DNA of 11,960 nucleotides from CAYOEZ01 sp964402955. GTDB taxonomy: Bacteria > Chloroflexota > DTOL01 > DAOUCN01. The stretch spans positions 1 to 11,960 of the forward strand of contig CAYOEZ010000153.1 in the NCBI GenBank assembly GCA_964402955.1, read 5' to 3'. The position numbers and the translations under genes are program-made. A model generated the notes under the pieces. That model saw only the letters and a list, made by a program, of their open reading frames with translations, did no database searches and was not told the DNA's origin. This document shows, piece by piece, positions 1 to 5,454 of the stretch (position 1 is its first letter; each line of letters begins with the position of its first letter).

Positions 1-40
1 ACATGATCAGTTGTTAAGGTTCGCACCCAAAGTGCAGTAT

Positions 41-161
41 ACAAGGTCGGGTTTCCATACCCGACGCCCCCCATCCCCCAATTCTGGGGGAGCATTGCCT
101 GTACAGGTCGGGTTTTCAGTGCCCGACGAAACCAGCGAGTAGGTCGGTTTCCATACCCGAC
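41..161. repeat. Cluster of three REP-like hairpins
   Basis: Three related short palindromes share an AGGTCGG...CCCGAC core. They lie at 46-65 (arms GTCGGGT/ACCCGAC, 6-nt loop), 107-127 (arms GTCGGG/CCCGAC) and 143-161 (arms GTCGG/CCGAC). The first and third share the loop motif TTTCCATA. The segments after copies 2 and 3 (GAAACCAGC, AAAGCCAGC) also align, and a fourth decayed head (GGGTCGG) lies near 175-181. Copy 3 is preceded by GTAG (139-142), the tetranucleotide typical of REP sequences processed by Y1 transposases. A separate hairpin with arms TCCCCCA/TGGGGGA sits at 74-91. No gene is supportable between 1 and 291. Confidence 0.7.
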
Positions 162-203
162 AAAGCCAGCATGTGGGTCGGCGCTGCTCGCACATCAAGC
201 CCC

Positions 204-233
204 TTGCGTGCTGTGTCACACATCTGTTATAAT
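204..233 (+). promoter_or_regulatory. Sigma-70-type promoter for the lipoprotein gene
   Basis: A perfect TATAAT lies at 228-233. A weak -35 (TTGCGT, 204-209) lies 18 nt upstream. Transcription would start near 240, giving a leader of about 50 nt. The -10 is convincing; the -35 matches the consensus only in its TTG. Confidence 0.55.
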
Positions 234-243
234 CACATGTGGG

Positions 244-261
244 AGGGTAGTTGCCTACCCT
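244..261 (+). promoter_or_regulatory. Hairpin at the start of the lipoprotein 5' leader
   Basis: Arms AGGGTAG (244-250) and CTACCCT (255-261) form a perfect 7-bp stem with a TTGC loop. It falls a few bases after the predicted transcription start and 13 nt before the ribosome binding site GGGAGGG (275-281). There is no T-tract, so termination is unlikely. A 5'-end stabilising role is possible but inferred. Confidence 0.45.
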
Positions 262-291
262 CATTATGTATCTTGGGAGGGAATAGCAATC

Positions 292-1032
292 GTGAGGCGA
301 GACACCATGTTCGTTCTGTTGAGCCTGTTGCTGATTGTTTTCGTCGTAGCTGCGTGTGGAGCGACCCCGACGCCAACGGTAGTTCCTTCGCCAACCAGAA
401 CTGCGCTCCCCACTTTCACGCCTGCGCCCACGCGCACGCCGACGCCGAAGTTCTCGCCGACTCCCACTGTGACCAACACACCGGTGGTCACGGCCACGCC
501 AACGGCTGCGCCGACGAACACGCCCAAGCCCACCGACACGCCGCGGCCGCCGACAAACACGCCGGTTCCGCCGCCGCCACCCGCGCCGCCAACGAACACA
601 CCGCTCCCGCCACCCACGCCGACGCCCGGCAAACAATTCAGTGCAGTCCTCTTCGGGACAGAGCCAAACTGCGGCAACTCATGGATTGACGGCACTGTCT
701 ACGACGCCAGCTCCCAGCAAAAAACGGGCGCGGTGATCTGGCTGAGCGACGCCAGCGGCAACTATCGCGATGGCTTCATGAGCACCAATGATAATACCGG
801 CGCCACCGGCGGACAGAAAACTCCCGGCTACTACAGCATCACGATCGGCCCTGGTATGAGGACAGGCAAGTGGTTCGCTGTGGTCGTCGATTCCAAAGCG
901 GCTGTCAAAGCAGGTTCGCAGAAGGAACTGTCTGATCGTTTCCTCTTCGACATCGACGGTGACCCGACGACCTGCAAGCCCGGCGGCGGCGGTCGCCAGC
1001 ACTGGATCATCGACTTCAAGCAGAATTTCTAG
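292..1032 (+). CDS. Secreted lipoprotein with Thr-Pro linker and an unrecognised C-terminal domain
   Basis: A 246-residue protein is read from GTG at 292, chosen because GGGAGGG lies 10 nt upstream and because this start gives a basic n-region (VRRDT) before the hydrophobic core. ATG at 307 is the alternative. The signal peptide ends in a lipobox, VAAC, with Cys22 as the likely lipidated residue. Residues 24-112 are almost only Pro, Thr, Ala, Val and Asn in TPTP/TNTP runs, a disordered wall-spanning linker style common in Chloroflexota surface proteins. Residues 113-246 look globular and beta-rich, with Gly and aromatic residues and two cysteines (Cys127, Cys228) that could pair as a disulfide. 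I do not recognise this domain; a ligand-binding or surface-adhesion role is only a guess. It has its own promoter and a downstream hairpin, so it is probably monocistronic. The low-complexity linker leaves other frames open as artefacts. Confidence 0.85.
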   Translation: MRRDTMFVLLSLLLIVFVVAACGATPTPTVVPSPTRTALPTFTPAPTRTPTPKFSPTPTVTNTPVVTATPTAAPTNTPKPTDTPRPPTNTPVPPPPPAPPTNTPLPPPTPTPGKQFSAVLFGTEPNCGNSWIDGTVYDASSQQKTGAVIWLSDASGNYRDGFMSTNDNTGATGGQKTPGYYSITIGPGMRTGKWFAVVVDSKAAVKAGSQKELSDRFLFDIDGDPTTCKPGGGGRQHWIIDFKQNF

Positions 1033-1048
1033 CGACACATCAGGCAGA

Positions 1049-1075
1049 CGTCCGCAGCATGACATGCTGCGGACG
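1049..1075 (+). terminator. Strong hairpin after the lipoprotein gene
   Basis: Arms CGTCCGCAGCAT (1049-1060) and ATGCTGCGGACG (1064-1075) form a perfect 12-bp stem with a 3-nt GAC loop, 16 nt after the lipoprotein stop. Only a short T-run (GGTTTC) follows, so intrinsic termination may be weak, but position and stability fit a terminator. Confidence 0.6.
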
Positions 1076-1088
1076 GTTTCCAACTGGG

Positions 1089-1400
1089 ATGACTGTTTCT
1101 GCGACTGAGATTCGCCTGGCAAGAGCAAATCGAGTCATCGTGTGCGCCGATGCCCTTACCGTCGACCTGGCCGATGGGCGCACCATTTCCGCGCCGCTTG
1201 CCTGGTATCCACGCCTGCTCCATGGTTCGGTAACCGAACGTCGCAATTGGCGACTCATCGGTGAAGGCGAAGGCATCCACTGGCCGGATCTCGACGAAGA
1301 CATCAGTGTCGAAAACCTCATCTTGGGCCAACCATCTGGTGAGAGCCAACGGTCCTTCAAAGAATGGCTTGAGACGCGTAGCGGAAAGAGTCCGGCATAG
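1089..1400 (+). CDS. DUF2442 domain protein
   Basis: A 103-residue protein matches the DUF2442 family from N to C terminus. The diagnostic stretches are a short strand-rich N-terminus (TEIRLARANRVIVCADALTV), LADGRTISAPLAWYPRLL, and NWRLIGEGEGIHWPDLDEDI followed by SVENLILGQ. The ATG at 1089 is preferred over 1059, because 1059 sits inside the terminator hairpin and would prepend ten unrelated residues; CTGGG just upstream is a poor ribosome site. Members are small cytoplasmic proteins of unknown biochemical role. They are often encoded beside a DUF4160 partner, a toxin-antitoxin-like arrangement. No such partner is present here, so this copy appears solitary. The flanking genes give no functional clue. 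Confidence 0.85.
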   Translation: MTVSATEIRLARANRVIVCADALTVDLADGRTISAPLAWYPRLLHGSVTERRNWRLIGEGEGIHWPDLDEDISVENLILGQPSGESQRSFKEWLETRSGKSPA

Positions 1401-1496
1401 CAAGCGACCGTTCATTTCTGGCATCCTCGCACTACACATGCACCATGCCTGCAAGCCATCTGCCATGTGCAGACAGCCCACCACGAGGTGAAACCC

Positions 1497-2333
1497 ATGC
1501 GACGCTTGATCGTCAATGCTGATGACTTCGGCATGTGCTCCGGCGTGGTCCACGGCATTCTGCATGGCGTCCGTCACGGCATCATCACCAGCACAAGCAT
1601 CATGCTGACCGTTCCGGCCACGCAGCTCGCGCTCGAGCAGGCGCACGCCCACCCCGAATTGGATGTCGGCGTTCATCTGACCTTCACTGAAGGCTGGCCG
1701 CTCCTCTCTCCCGAGCACCTGCCCAGTCTGATCAACGAGCAGGGGCGGTTCCTGACCGCTCAGGAGTGGCTGGCGACCGGGCGCAAGCCCGATATCGGCG
1801 AGCTGCGCGTCGAGTTCAAGGCGCAAATCGAGGGCGTGCTTGTCACGCAGATCAACGCCAGCCATCTCGACCTGCATACATCCATCGGCTATATGCTGCC
1901 CGATGTCTTCGCGCTCACGGTCGACCTGGCAGCCCAGTACGGCTTGGCCATGCGCTACCCTCTTGGCGACGCGGCGCAGGAGATGGTCGCTGGCGTCGCC
2001 GCGGCGGCAGGCATCCCACCAGCTCAGGTGCATGCCTTGATCGACAACTACCGGCGCATCGTCGCCGAGCGGGGCGTGAAGCATCCCGACCGCTTCGTCG
2101 AAGCGTTTCCGGCGCATAATTCTGACCCGGTCGCCCTGGCCGACCTTATCCGCAGCCTGCCAGAGGGCGTGACCGAGTTCCTCACGCACCCCGCCTTCGC
2201 GCGCGGCTCGCGCCGCTACCTGCGCGACAAAGCCGCACAGCGCGCCGCCGAATTGACCGCGTTGTGCGATCCCAGGGTCAGAGCCGCCGTCAGCGAATCC
2301 GGCATCGAGCTTGTCAACTTCCGCCAGTTGTGA
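1497..2333 (+). CDS. ChbG/YdjC-family carbohydrate deacetylase
   Basis: A 278-residue YdjC-family protein, of usual family length. Characterised members such as ChbG remove an acetyl group from chito-oligosaccharides using a divalent metal. The ATG at 1497 is supported by GAGGTG at 1485-1490, 6 nt upstream. Visible motifs are NADDFG (Asp9-Asp10, metal and catalytic site), GVHLTF (His60), SHLDLH (His123, Asp125, His127; typically HxDxH) and FLTHPAF near the C terminus, all in family order. It has no signal peptide, so it is cytoplasmic. It lies 96 nt after the DUF2442 gene with no clear promoter in that gap, and 32 nt before the metallo-hydrolase gene. The substrate is probably an N-acetylated sugar or diacetylated oligosaccharide, but the neighbours do not identify it. 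Confidence 0.9.
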   Translation: MRRLIVNADDFGMCSGVVHGILHGVRHGIITSTSIMLTVPATQLALEQAHAHPELDVGVHLTFTEGWPLLSPEHLPSLINEQGRFLTAQEWLATGRKPDIGELRVEFKAQIEGVLVTQINASHLDLHTSIGYMLPDVFALTVDLAAQYGLAMRYPLGDAAQEMVAGVAAAAGIPPAQVHALIDNYRRIVAERGVKHPDRFVEAFPAHNSDPVALADLIRSLPEGVTEFLTHPAFARGSRRYLRDKAAQRAAELTALCDPRVRAAVSESGIELVNFRQL

Positions 2334-2339
2334 GATAAT
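2311..2339 (+). promoter_or_regulatory. Internal promoter for the metallo-hydrolase gene
   Basis: TTGTCA (2311-2316) and GATAAT (2334-2339) are separated by exactly 17 nt, five of six matches to each consensus. The -35 and spacer lie inside the last codons of the deacetylase gene. Transcription would start near 2346, only about 20 nt before the next ATG. Confidence 0.5.
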
Positions 2340-2341
2340 CG

Positions 2342-2357
2342 CCTCGGTAAAACGAGG
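2342..2357 (+). promoter_or_regulatory. Hairpin overlapping the ribosome binding site of the metallo-hydrolase
   Basis: CCTCG (2342-2346) can pair with CGAGG (2353-2357), which forms the first part of the ribosome binding site GAGGAGG (2354-2360). The stem is only 5 bp. If transcription starts near 2346, the left arm would be missing, so the structure would exist mainly in read-through transcripts. Confidence 0.3.
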
Positions 2358-2365
2358 AGGAAAAC

Positions 2366-3013
2366 ATGAAGCTACTTGAGACCGGCCCCGACATCGTCTG
2401 GCTGGGCCACGATTCTTTCAAAATCAGTGGCGAGCAGGTGATCTTCATTGACCCCTACCGGATCGATCAGAGTGATCGCGCCGATATTGTTTTGATCACA
2501 CACAGCCACAACGACCATCTCTCGCCCGACGACATTGCCAGGGTCAGCACGCCCGACACGGAGTTTGTCGCTCCTGCTGAATGCGCCGCCAAATTGCCCG
2601 GTCGCACACTCCACATCGTGAAACCGGGAGACAAAGTAACCGTCAAAGGCATCGCCATCGAAGCCATCCCCGCCTACAATACCAACAAGTTCCGCTCGCC
2701 CGGCGTGCCCTTCCACCCCCAGCTAGACGGCAAGGTGGGCTTCATCGTCACGGTCGGCGGCGTGCGCATCTACCATGCAGGCGACACCGATTTCATCCCC
2801 GAGATGAGCCACATCACCTGCGACATCGCGCTGCTGCCGGTCAGTGGCACGTACACGATGACCGCCGAAGAAGCTGCACAGGCGGCCAACGTGATCAAAG
2901 CAAGGATGACCGTTCCCATGCACATCGGCTCGATCGTCGGCAACGACAGCGACGCCGAGCGCTTCCAGAAGCTTGTGCGCGGTCCCGTCACCATCATGAA
3001 AAAAGGAGCGTAG
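2366..3013 (+). CDS. Metallo-beta-lactamase-fold metal-dependent hydrolase
   Basis: A 215-residue cytoplasmic protein of the metallo-beta-lactamase superfamily, closest in style to the small UlaG/UPF0173-type hydrolases. The signature HxHxDH is at His46-His48-Asp50-His51 (THSHNDH). Further metal ligands fit YHAGDTD (His137, Asp140) and PMHIGS (His186). The N-terminal WLGHDSFKI strand followed by IFIDPY is typical of this subgroup. The start is set by GAGGAGG five nucleotides before ATG 2366. The stop is 11 nt before the UroD-like gene, so the two are probably co-transcribed. It also has a likely promoter of its own at 2311-2339. All core ligands are present, so it should be an active two-metal enzyme; the substrate is unknown, with a phosphodiester, lactone or ester possible. 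Confidence 0.9.
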   Translation: MKLLETGPDIVWLGHDSFKISGEQVIFIDPYRIDQSDRADIVLITHSHNDHLSPDDIARVSTPDTEFVAPAECAAKLPGRTLHIVKPGDKVTVKGIAIEAIPAYNTNKFRSPGVPFHPQLDGKVGFIVTVGGVRIYHAGDTDFIPEMSHITCDIALLPVSGTYTMTAEEAAQAANVIKARMTVPMHIGSIVGNDSDAERFQKLVRGPVTIMKKGA

Positions 3014-3024
3014 AGCAGAACATC

Positions 3025-4152
3025 ATGACAATGACCATGCGCGAGCGCATTCTTGCCGTCTATCAGGGCAAGCAACCTGACGTCGTCCCCTACATGCTCG
3101 ACCTCTCTCACTGGTACTACCAGAAAAACCAGCTACCCTGGGACCTGAGTATCTCCTACGACAAGCCGGAATACGACCTGATCGACTATCACAAGAAGCA
3201 CGGGGTTGGCTTCTATGTGCCCAACCTGGGATCGTTCTATTCGGCGCGCTACGGCGACGACGTGACGTCGGAGTGCGTCAAGACGAGTGTCAACGGCTCG
3301 CCGGCCATTACCTGGCGCTATACGACACCGCTGGGCAGCATCGAGCGCACGCGCGTCTGGGAGCCCGGCTCCTATTCCTGGGCCATCCACAATTGGTCGC
3401 TCAAAACCGAGAACGACCTGCGCATCCTGGCCTATGCTCTCGCCAGCCGTACCTATGCTCCCATCTGGTCCCACTACAACGACTGGAACGACTACATCGG
3501 CGACATGGGCATTACCTACATGCTCGTGGGCTACAGCGCTATGGGCTATATCCTCAACTATTGGATGGGCAATCAGGCGGCCGTCTACGCCTGCGTCGAT
3601 TGGCCCGATACCATGCACGAAGTCGTTGACGCCATCAACAACAACTGTCTGAAGCTGATCGATCTGGTGGCCGAATCGCCTGCTGAGATCATCTGCATGG
3701 GAGACAACTTCTCCAGCGACTTGCAGCCGCCGTCCTTCTACAACATCTGGTCGCGCCCGTACTACACCGAGGCCATCCGTCGCCTGCACGCCGCTGGTAA
3801 GTACACTGCCGTGCACATCGACGGGCGCCTGCGCGGCGCGATCACGATGATCCGCGACAGCGGCGCCGACGCCGCCGATGCGGTTACCCCCATCCCCACC
3901 GGCGATCTGACGCCGGCGCAGTGCCGCGCTGAAGCAGGGTCGGAGTTCATCCTGTCGGGAGGCATTGCGCCTGCGCTCTGGCTTCCCAACGTGGACATCA
4001 AGGCCTTCGAGCGCGCCGTGATCGAGTGGCTCGATCTCAAGAAGATCAGCCCGCGCCTCATCGCCAACGCCGGCGACCAGGTGCCGCCCGGCGCCGAGGA
4101 ACGACGAATAACGCTCATGCGGGATTTGGTCGAGGAGTACGGCCGGTACTAG
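3025..4152 (+). CDS. Uroporphyrinogen decarboxylase (UroD)-family protein
   Basis: A 375-residue protein with the UroD/MtaA-like TIM-barrel pattern. The N terminus reads RERILAVYQGKQPDVVPYM, the usual family opening. The middle contains AGKYTAVHIDGRLRG (His264), followed by SGADAADAVTPIPTGDLTP, ILSGGIAP and a C-terminal LIANAGDQVPPGA segment. True UroD decarboxylates uroporphyrinogen III; the larger paralogous group includes corrinoid methyltransferases (MtaA, MtbA, CmuA). In MtaA-type enzymes zinc is held by an HxC motif and a later Cys. Here those positions read HID and SGG, so that zinc site is apparently absent. The ATG at 3025 follows the previous stop by 11 nt; nearby in-frame ATGs at 3031 and 3037 are alternatives, and AAGGAG (3003-3008) is rather far upstream. 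A long open extension upstream to 2581 is a shadow of the hydrolase gene. Specific function is unknown; the metallo-hydrolase may act in the same pathway. Confidence 0.85.
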   Translation: MTMTMRERILAVYQGKQPDVVPYMLDLSHWYYQKNQLPWDLSISYDKPEYDLIDYHKKHGVGFYVPNLGSFYSARYGDDVTSECVKTSVNGSPAITWRYTTPLGSIERTRVWEPGSYSWAIHNWSLKTENDLRILAYALASRTYAPIWSHYNDWNDYIGDMGITYMLVGYSAMGYILNYWMGNQAAVYACVDWPDTMHEVVDAINNNCLKLIDLVAESPAEIICMGDNFSSDLQPPSFYNIWSRPYYTEAIRRLHAAGKYTAVHIDGRLRGAITMIRDSGADAADAVTPIPTGDLTPAQCRAEAGSEFILSGGIAPALWLPNVDIKAFERAVIEWLDLKKISPRLIANAGDQVPPGAEERRITLMRDLVEEYGRY

Positions 4153-4239
4153 AATGCCACAAGGTCCCCGTGAATGTCCCCGCACATGTTCCCGTGAATG
4201 AATTCACGGTCTGACATGGAAAACATGCCGAGGCATGTT

Positions 4240-4339
4240 NNNNNNNNNNNNNNNNNNNNNNNNNNNNNNNNNNNNNNNNNNNNNNNNNNNNNNNNNNNNN
4301 NNNNNNNNNNNNNNNNNNNNNNNNNNNNNNNNNNNNNNN
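4240..4339. other. Assembly gap of exactly 100 Ns
   Basis: The round length suggests a scaffolding placeholder. It falls inside the 196-bp repeat, a likely cause of assembly failure. Open frames drawn across it are not meaningful. Confidence 0.97.
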
Positions 4340-4383
4340 GGAAACGTGCTCGAGCACGTTTGGTCATAGCAGACGCCGGGATT

Positions 4384-4443
4384 CATCCGGCGGGCGGGCA
4401 TCCGGCGGACGGTCATCCGGCGGGCGGGCATCCGGCGGGCGGG
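4384..4443. repeat. Four tandem 15-bp repeats
   Basis: CATCCGGCGGGCGGG occurs at 4384, 4399 (variant CATCCGGCGGACGGT), 4414 and 4429 with no spacers. The downstream copy of the larger unit carries only one intact start of this 15-mer (4580-4590) before diverging. Copy number therefore differs between units, consistent with slippage. Confidence 0.9.
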
Positions 4444-4635
4444 CGTACATGTCCCCGCGCATGTTCCCGTGAATGAATTCACGGTCTGACATGGAAAACA
4501 TGCCGAGGCATGTTGCGCACAGCGCGCGGCAACGGGGAAACGTGCTCGAGCACGTTTGGTCATAGCAGACGCCGGGATTCATCCGGCGGGGGGGAGCATC
4601 CGGCAGCCACGCCGGCGGCCCGTGGGAGGAGACGA

Positions 4636-5175
4636 ATGCCTTTCTGGCGCACCTTCTACCATTTAGTGTGGACAACCAAAAACCGCGCGCCGCTGATCGG
4701 TCCTACCATCGAGCCGCGCCTGTATGCCTACCTGATCCACAAAGCCGCTGAGCTTGGCGCCTACACCTATGCCGTCAACGGATGGAATGACCACGTGCAT
4801 ATGATCATCGCCATTCCCCCCAGCGTATCGGTGGCACAGTTGGTCAAGCACCTCAAAGGGGCATCGTCACACGACCTGAATCAGGAACAGCCAGACGAGC
4901 ACTTCGCCTGGCAGCGCGGGTATGGCGTGCTAACCATCGGCCAGCGCCAGCGGCCCGACGCCGACGCCTACGTGAGGCGCCAGAAGGAGCACCACCGCAA
5001 TCACACGGCGGTTGCCTGGCTAGAAACGTGCACCGAGGACGACGAGGGGCCGGCAGATCGCGCCGGGTGGCCACTGCAAGCAGTACCCGCCGGGGGCGCC
5101 GAACGGCAAGCGGCGCCCGCCCTGCACGACGAGCGGCCAAACTACGTAGTCCCAAACGAGCAGCCGCAATTCTGA
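4636..5175 (+). CDS. Y1 HUH transposase (IS200/REP-associated type)
   Basis: A 179-residue single-strand DNA transposase of the Y1_Tnp (IS200/RAYT) family, which nicks and rejoins DNA at hairpins through a tyrosine. ATG 4636 has GGGAGGAG just upstream (about 6 nt). Motifs are in family order: FYHLVWTTKNR at the N terminus, NDHVHMII with the HUH pair His53-His55, LVKHLKGASSH, FAWQRGYGVLTI, then YVRRQKEHH, where Tyr112 is the likely nucleophile and Gln116 the metal-helping residue (Y-x3-Q). All catalytic residues are present, so it may be active. The tail after EHH (from about residue 121) is Ala/Arg-rich and less recognisable, possibly frayed. The palindromic repeat directly upstream is a candidate substrate. 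No TnpB/IscB partner is seen. Convergent with tRNA-Gln. Confidence 0.88.
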   Translation: MPFWRTFYHLVWTTKNRAPLIGPTIEPRLYAYLIHKAAELGAYTYAVNGWNDHVHMIIAIPPSVSVAQLVKHLKGASSHDLNQEQPDEHFAWQRGYGVLTIGQRQRPDADAYVRRQKEHHRNHTAVAWLETCTEDDEGPADRAGWPLQAVPAGGAERQAAPALHDERPNYVVPNEQPQF

Positions 5176-5218
5176 CCATTGGCGCAAAGCTGACCCCTAC
5201 GCTATACCGAATTGCGAA

Positions 5219-5246
5219 GGCCCGCAGTCAGCTAAGACTGCGGGCC
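5219..5246. terminator. Convergent hairpin between transposase and tRNA-Gln
   Basis: Arms GGCCCGCAGTC (5219-5229) and GACTGCGGGCC (5236-5246) form an 11-bp stem with a 6-nt loop. It lies 44 nt after the transposase stop and 30 nt beyond the tRNA 3' end, so it could stop both convergent transcripts. T-richness follows on the plus side (AATTCGTTCTTCCTT); the minus side is weaker. It could instead be a transposon-end structure. Confidence 0.6.
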
Positions 5247-5275
5247 AATTCGTTCTTCCTTGATCCGATTCATTG

Positions 5276-5349
5276 TGGCTGGGGGAGGAGGATTCGAACC
5301 TCCGCAACAAGATCCAAAGTCTTGGGTCCTACCGCTAGACGATCCCCCA
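5276..5349 (-). tRNA. tRNA-Gln (anticodon TTG)
   Basis: Read on the minus strand, the 74-nt sequence folds as a tRNA. The acceptor arm TGGGGGA pairs with TCCCCCA over 7 bp, followed by discriminator G and an encoded CCA. The D-loop contains AGCGGTAGG. The anticodon stem CAAGA/TCTTG holds the loop CTTTGGA, so the anticodon is TTG, reading CAA (Gln). The T-arm reads GGAGG-TTCGAAT-CCTCC. The acceptor beginning with U-A is typical of bacterial tRNA-Gln. Its promoter lies immediately upstream and a hairpin lies downstream. Confidence 0.97.
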
Positions 5350-5359
5350 ACGCTCTCCT

Positions 5360-5388
5360 ATTATACCACAGGCCCTGCGTGTTGACAA
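5360..5388 (-). promoter_or_regulatory. Promoter of tRNA-Gln
   Basis: On the minus strand, TTGTCA (5388-5383) is followed after exactly 17 nt by a perfect TATAAT (5365-5360). Transcription would start near 5353, about four bases before the mature tRNA 5' end at 5349. Confidence 0.85.
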
Positions 5389-5410
5389 CACCAGATCGAT
5401 GGTGTATCAT
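5382..5410 (+). promoter_or_regulatory. Promoter of the membrane protein / GT-C operon
   Basis: A perfect TTGACA (5382-5387) is followed after exactly 17 nt by TATCAT (5405-5410). The start would be near 5417, giving a leader of about 38 nt. Its -35 overlaps that of the divergent tRNA promoter by five bases because GTTGACAAC is nearly self-complementary. Confidence 0.75.
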
Positions 5411-5454
5411 GCCGTTGTGGCTGAGTTAAGTGACACCTCATGGAGGTCTGCCCC

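Larger units (their letters stand above)
4175..4590. repeat. Tandem 196-bp palindrome-rich repeat unit interrupted by the gap
   Basis: Positions 4175-4239 match 4450-4514 with one difference (A4184/G4459), and 4340-4394 are identical to 4536-4590. Offsets are 275 and 196. They agree if the N gap is truly 21 nt, as in the second copy (4515-4535), giving a 196-bp period, or 21 nt plus whole extra units. Each unit holds a 7-bp hairpin CCGTGAA/TTCACGG (4192-4209), an 8-bp hairpin AACATGCC/GGCATGTT (4222-4239, 4497-4514) and a perfect 20-bp palindrome AAACGTGCTCGAGCACGTTT (4342-4361, 4538-4557). This region between 4153 and 4635 contains no supportable gene and directly precedes the Y1 transposase. 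Confidence 0.85.

Noticed and set aside
41..161. Possible CRISPR array
   Set aside because: Units are short palindromes with irregular spacing (61 and 36 nt), no constant repeat of CRISPR length and no cas genes.
7..636. Arg/Gly-rich minus-strand open frame across the left edge
   Set aside because: It arises from the low-complexity Thr-Pro linker and the hairpin array; the minus frame at 264-695 (VGVGV-rich) is the same artefact.
1029..2189. Long minus-strand open frame (386 codons) opposite the DUF2442 and deacetylase genes
   Set aside because: It mirrors two well-recognised plus-strand genes in GC-rich DNA and its translation shows no domain pattern.
2581..3024. N-terminal extension of the UroD-like protein
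   Set aside because: The segment lies entirely over the metallo-hydrolase gene and reads as an Arg/His-rich shadow; the family N-terminal motif begins right after ATG 3025.
3133..4185. Long minus-strand open frame (350 codons) opposite the UroD-like gene
   Set aside because: A shadow of a clear family member; its Val/Asp/Gly/Ala/Arg-rich composition is typical of antisense frames.
4384..4443. 15-bp tandem repeat as an iteron-type replication origin
   Set aside because: No Rep gene, no AT-rich stretch and no DnaA boxes; the repeats are pure GC-rich slippage-type units inside a mobile repeat.
4198..4476. Open frames spanning the N run
   Set aside because: They contain only unknown bases plus repeat sequence, so no coding claim is possible.
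5276..5349. tRNA-Gln as an integration (att) site
   Set aside because: I see no duplicated tRNA 3' fragment and no integrase gene in the window; the nearby Y1 transposase does not target tRNA genes in this manner.
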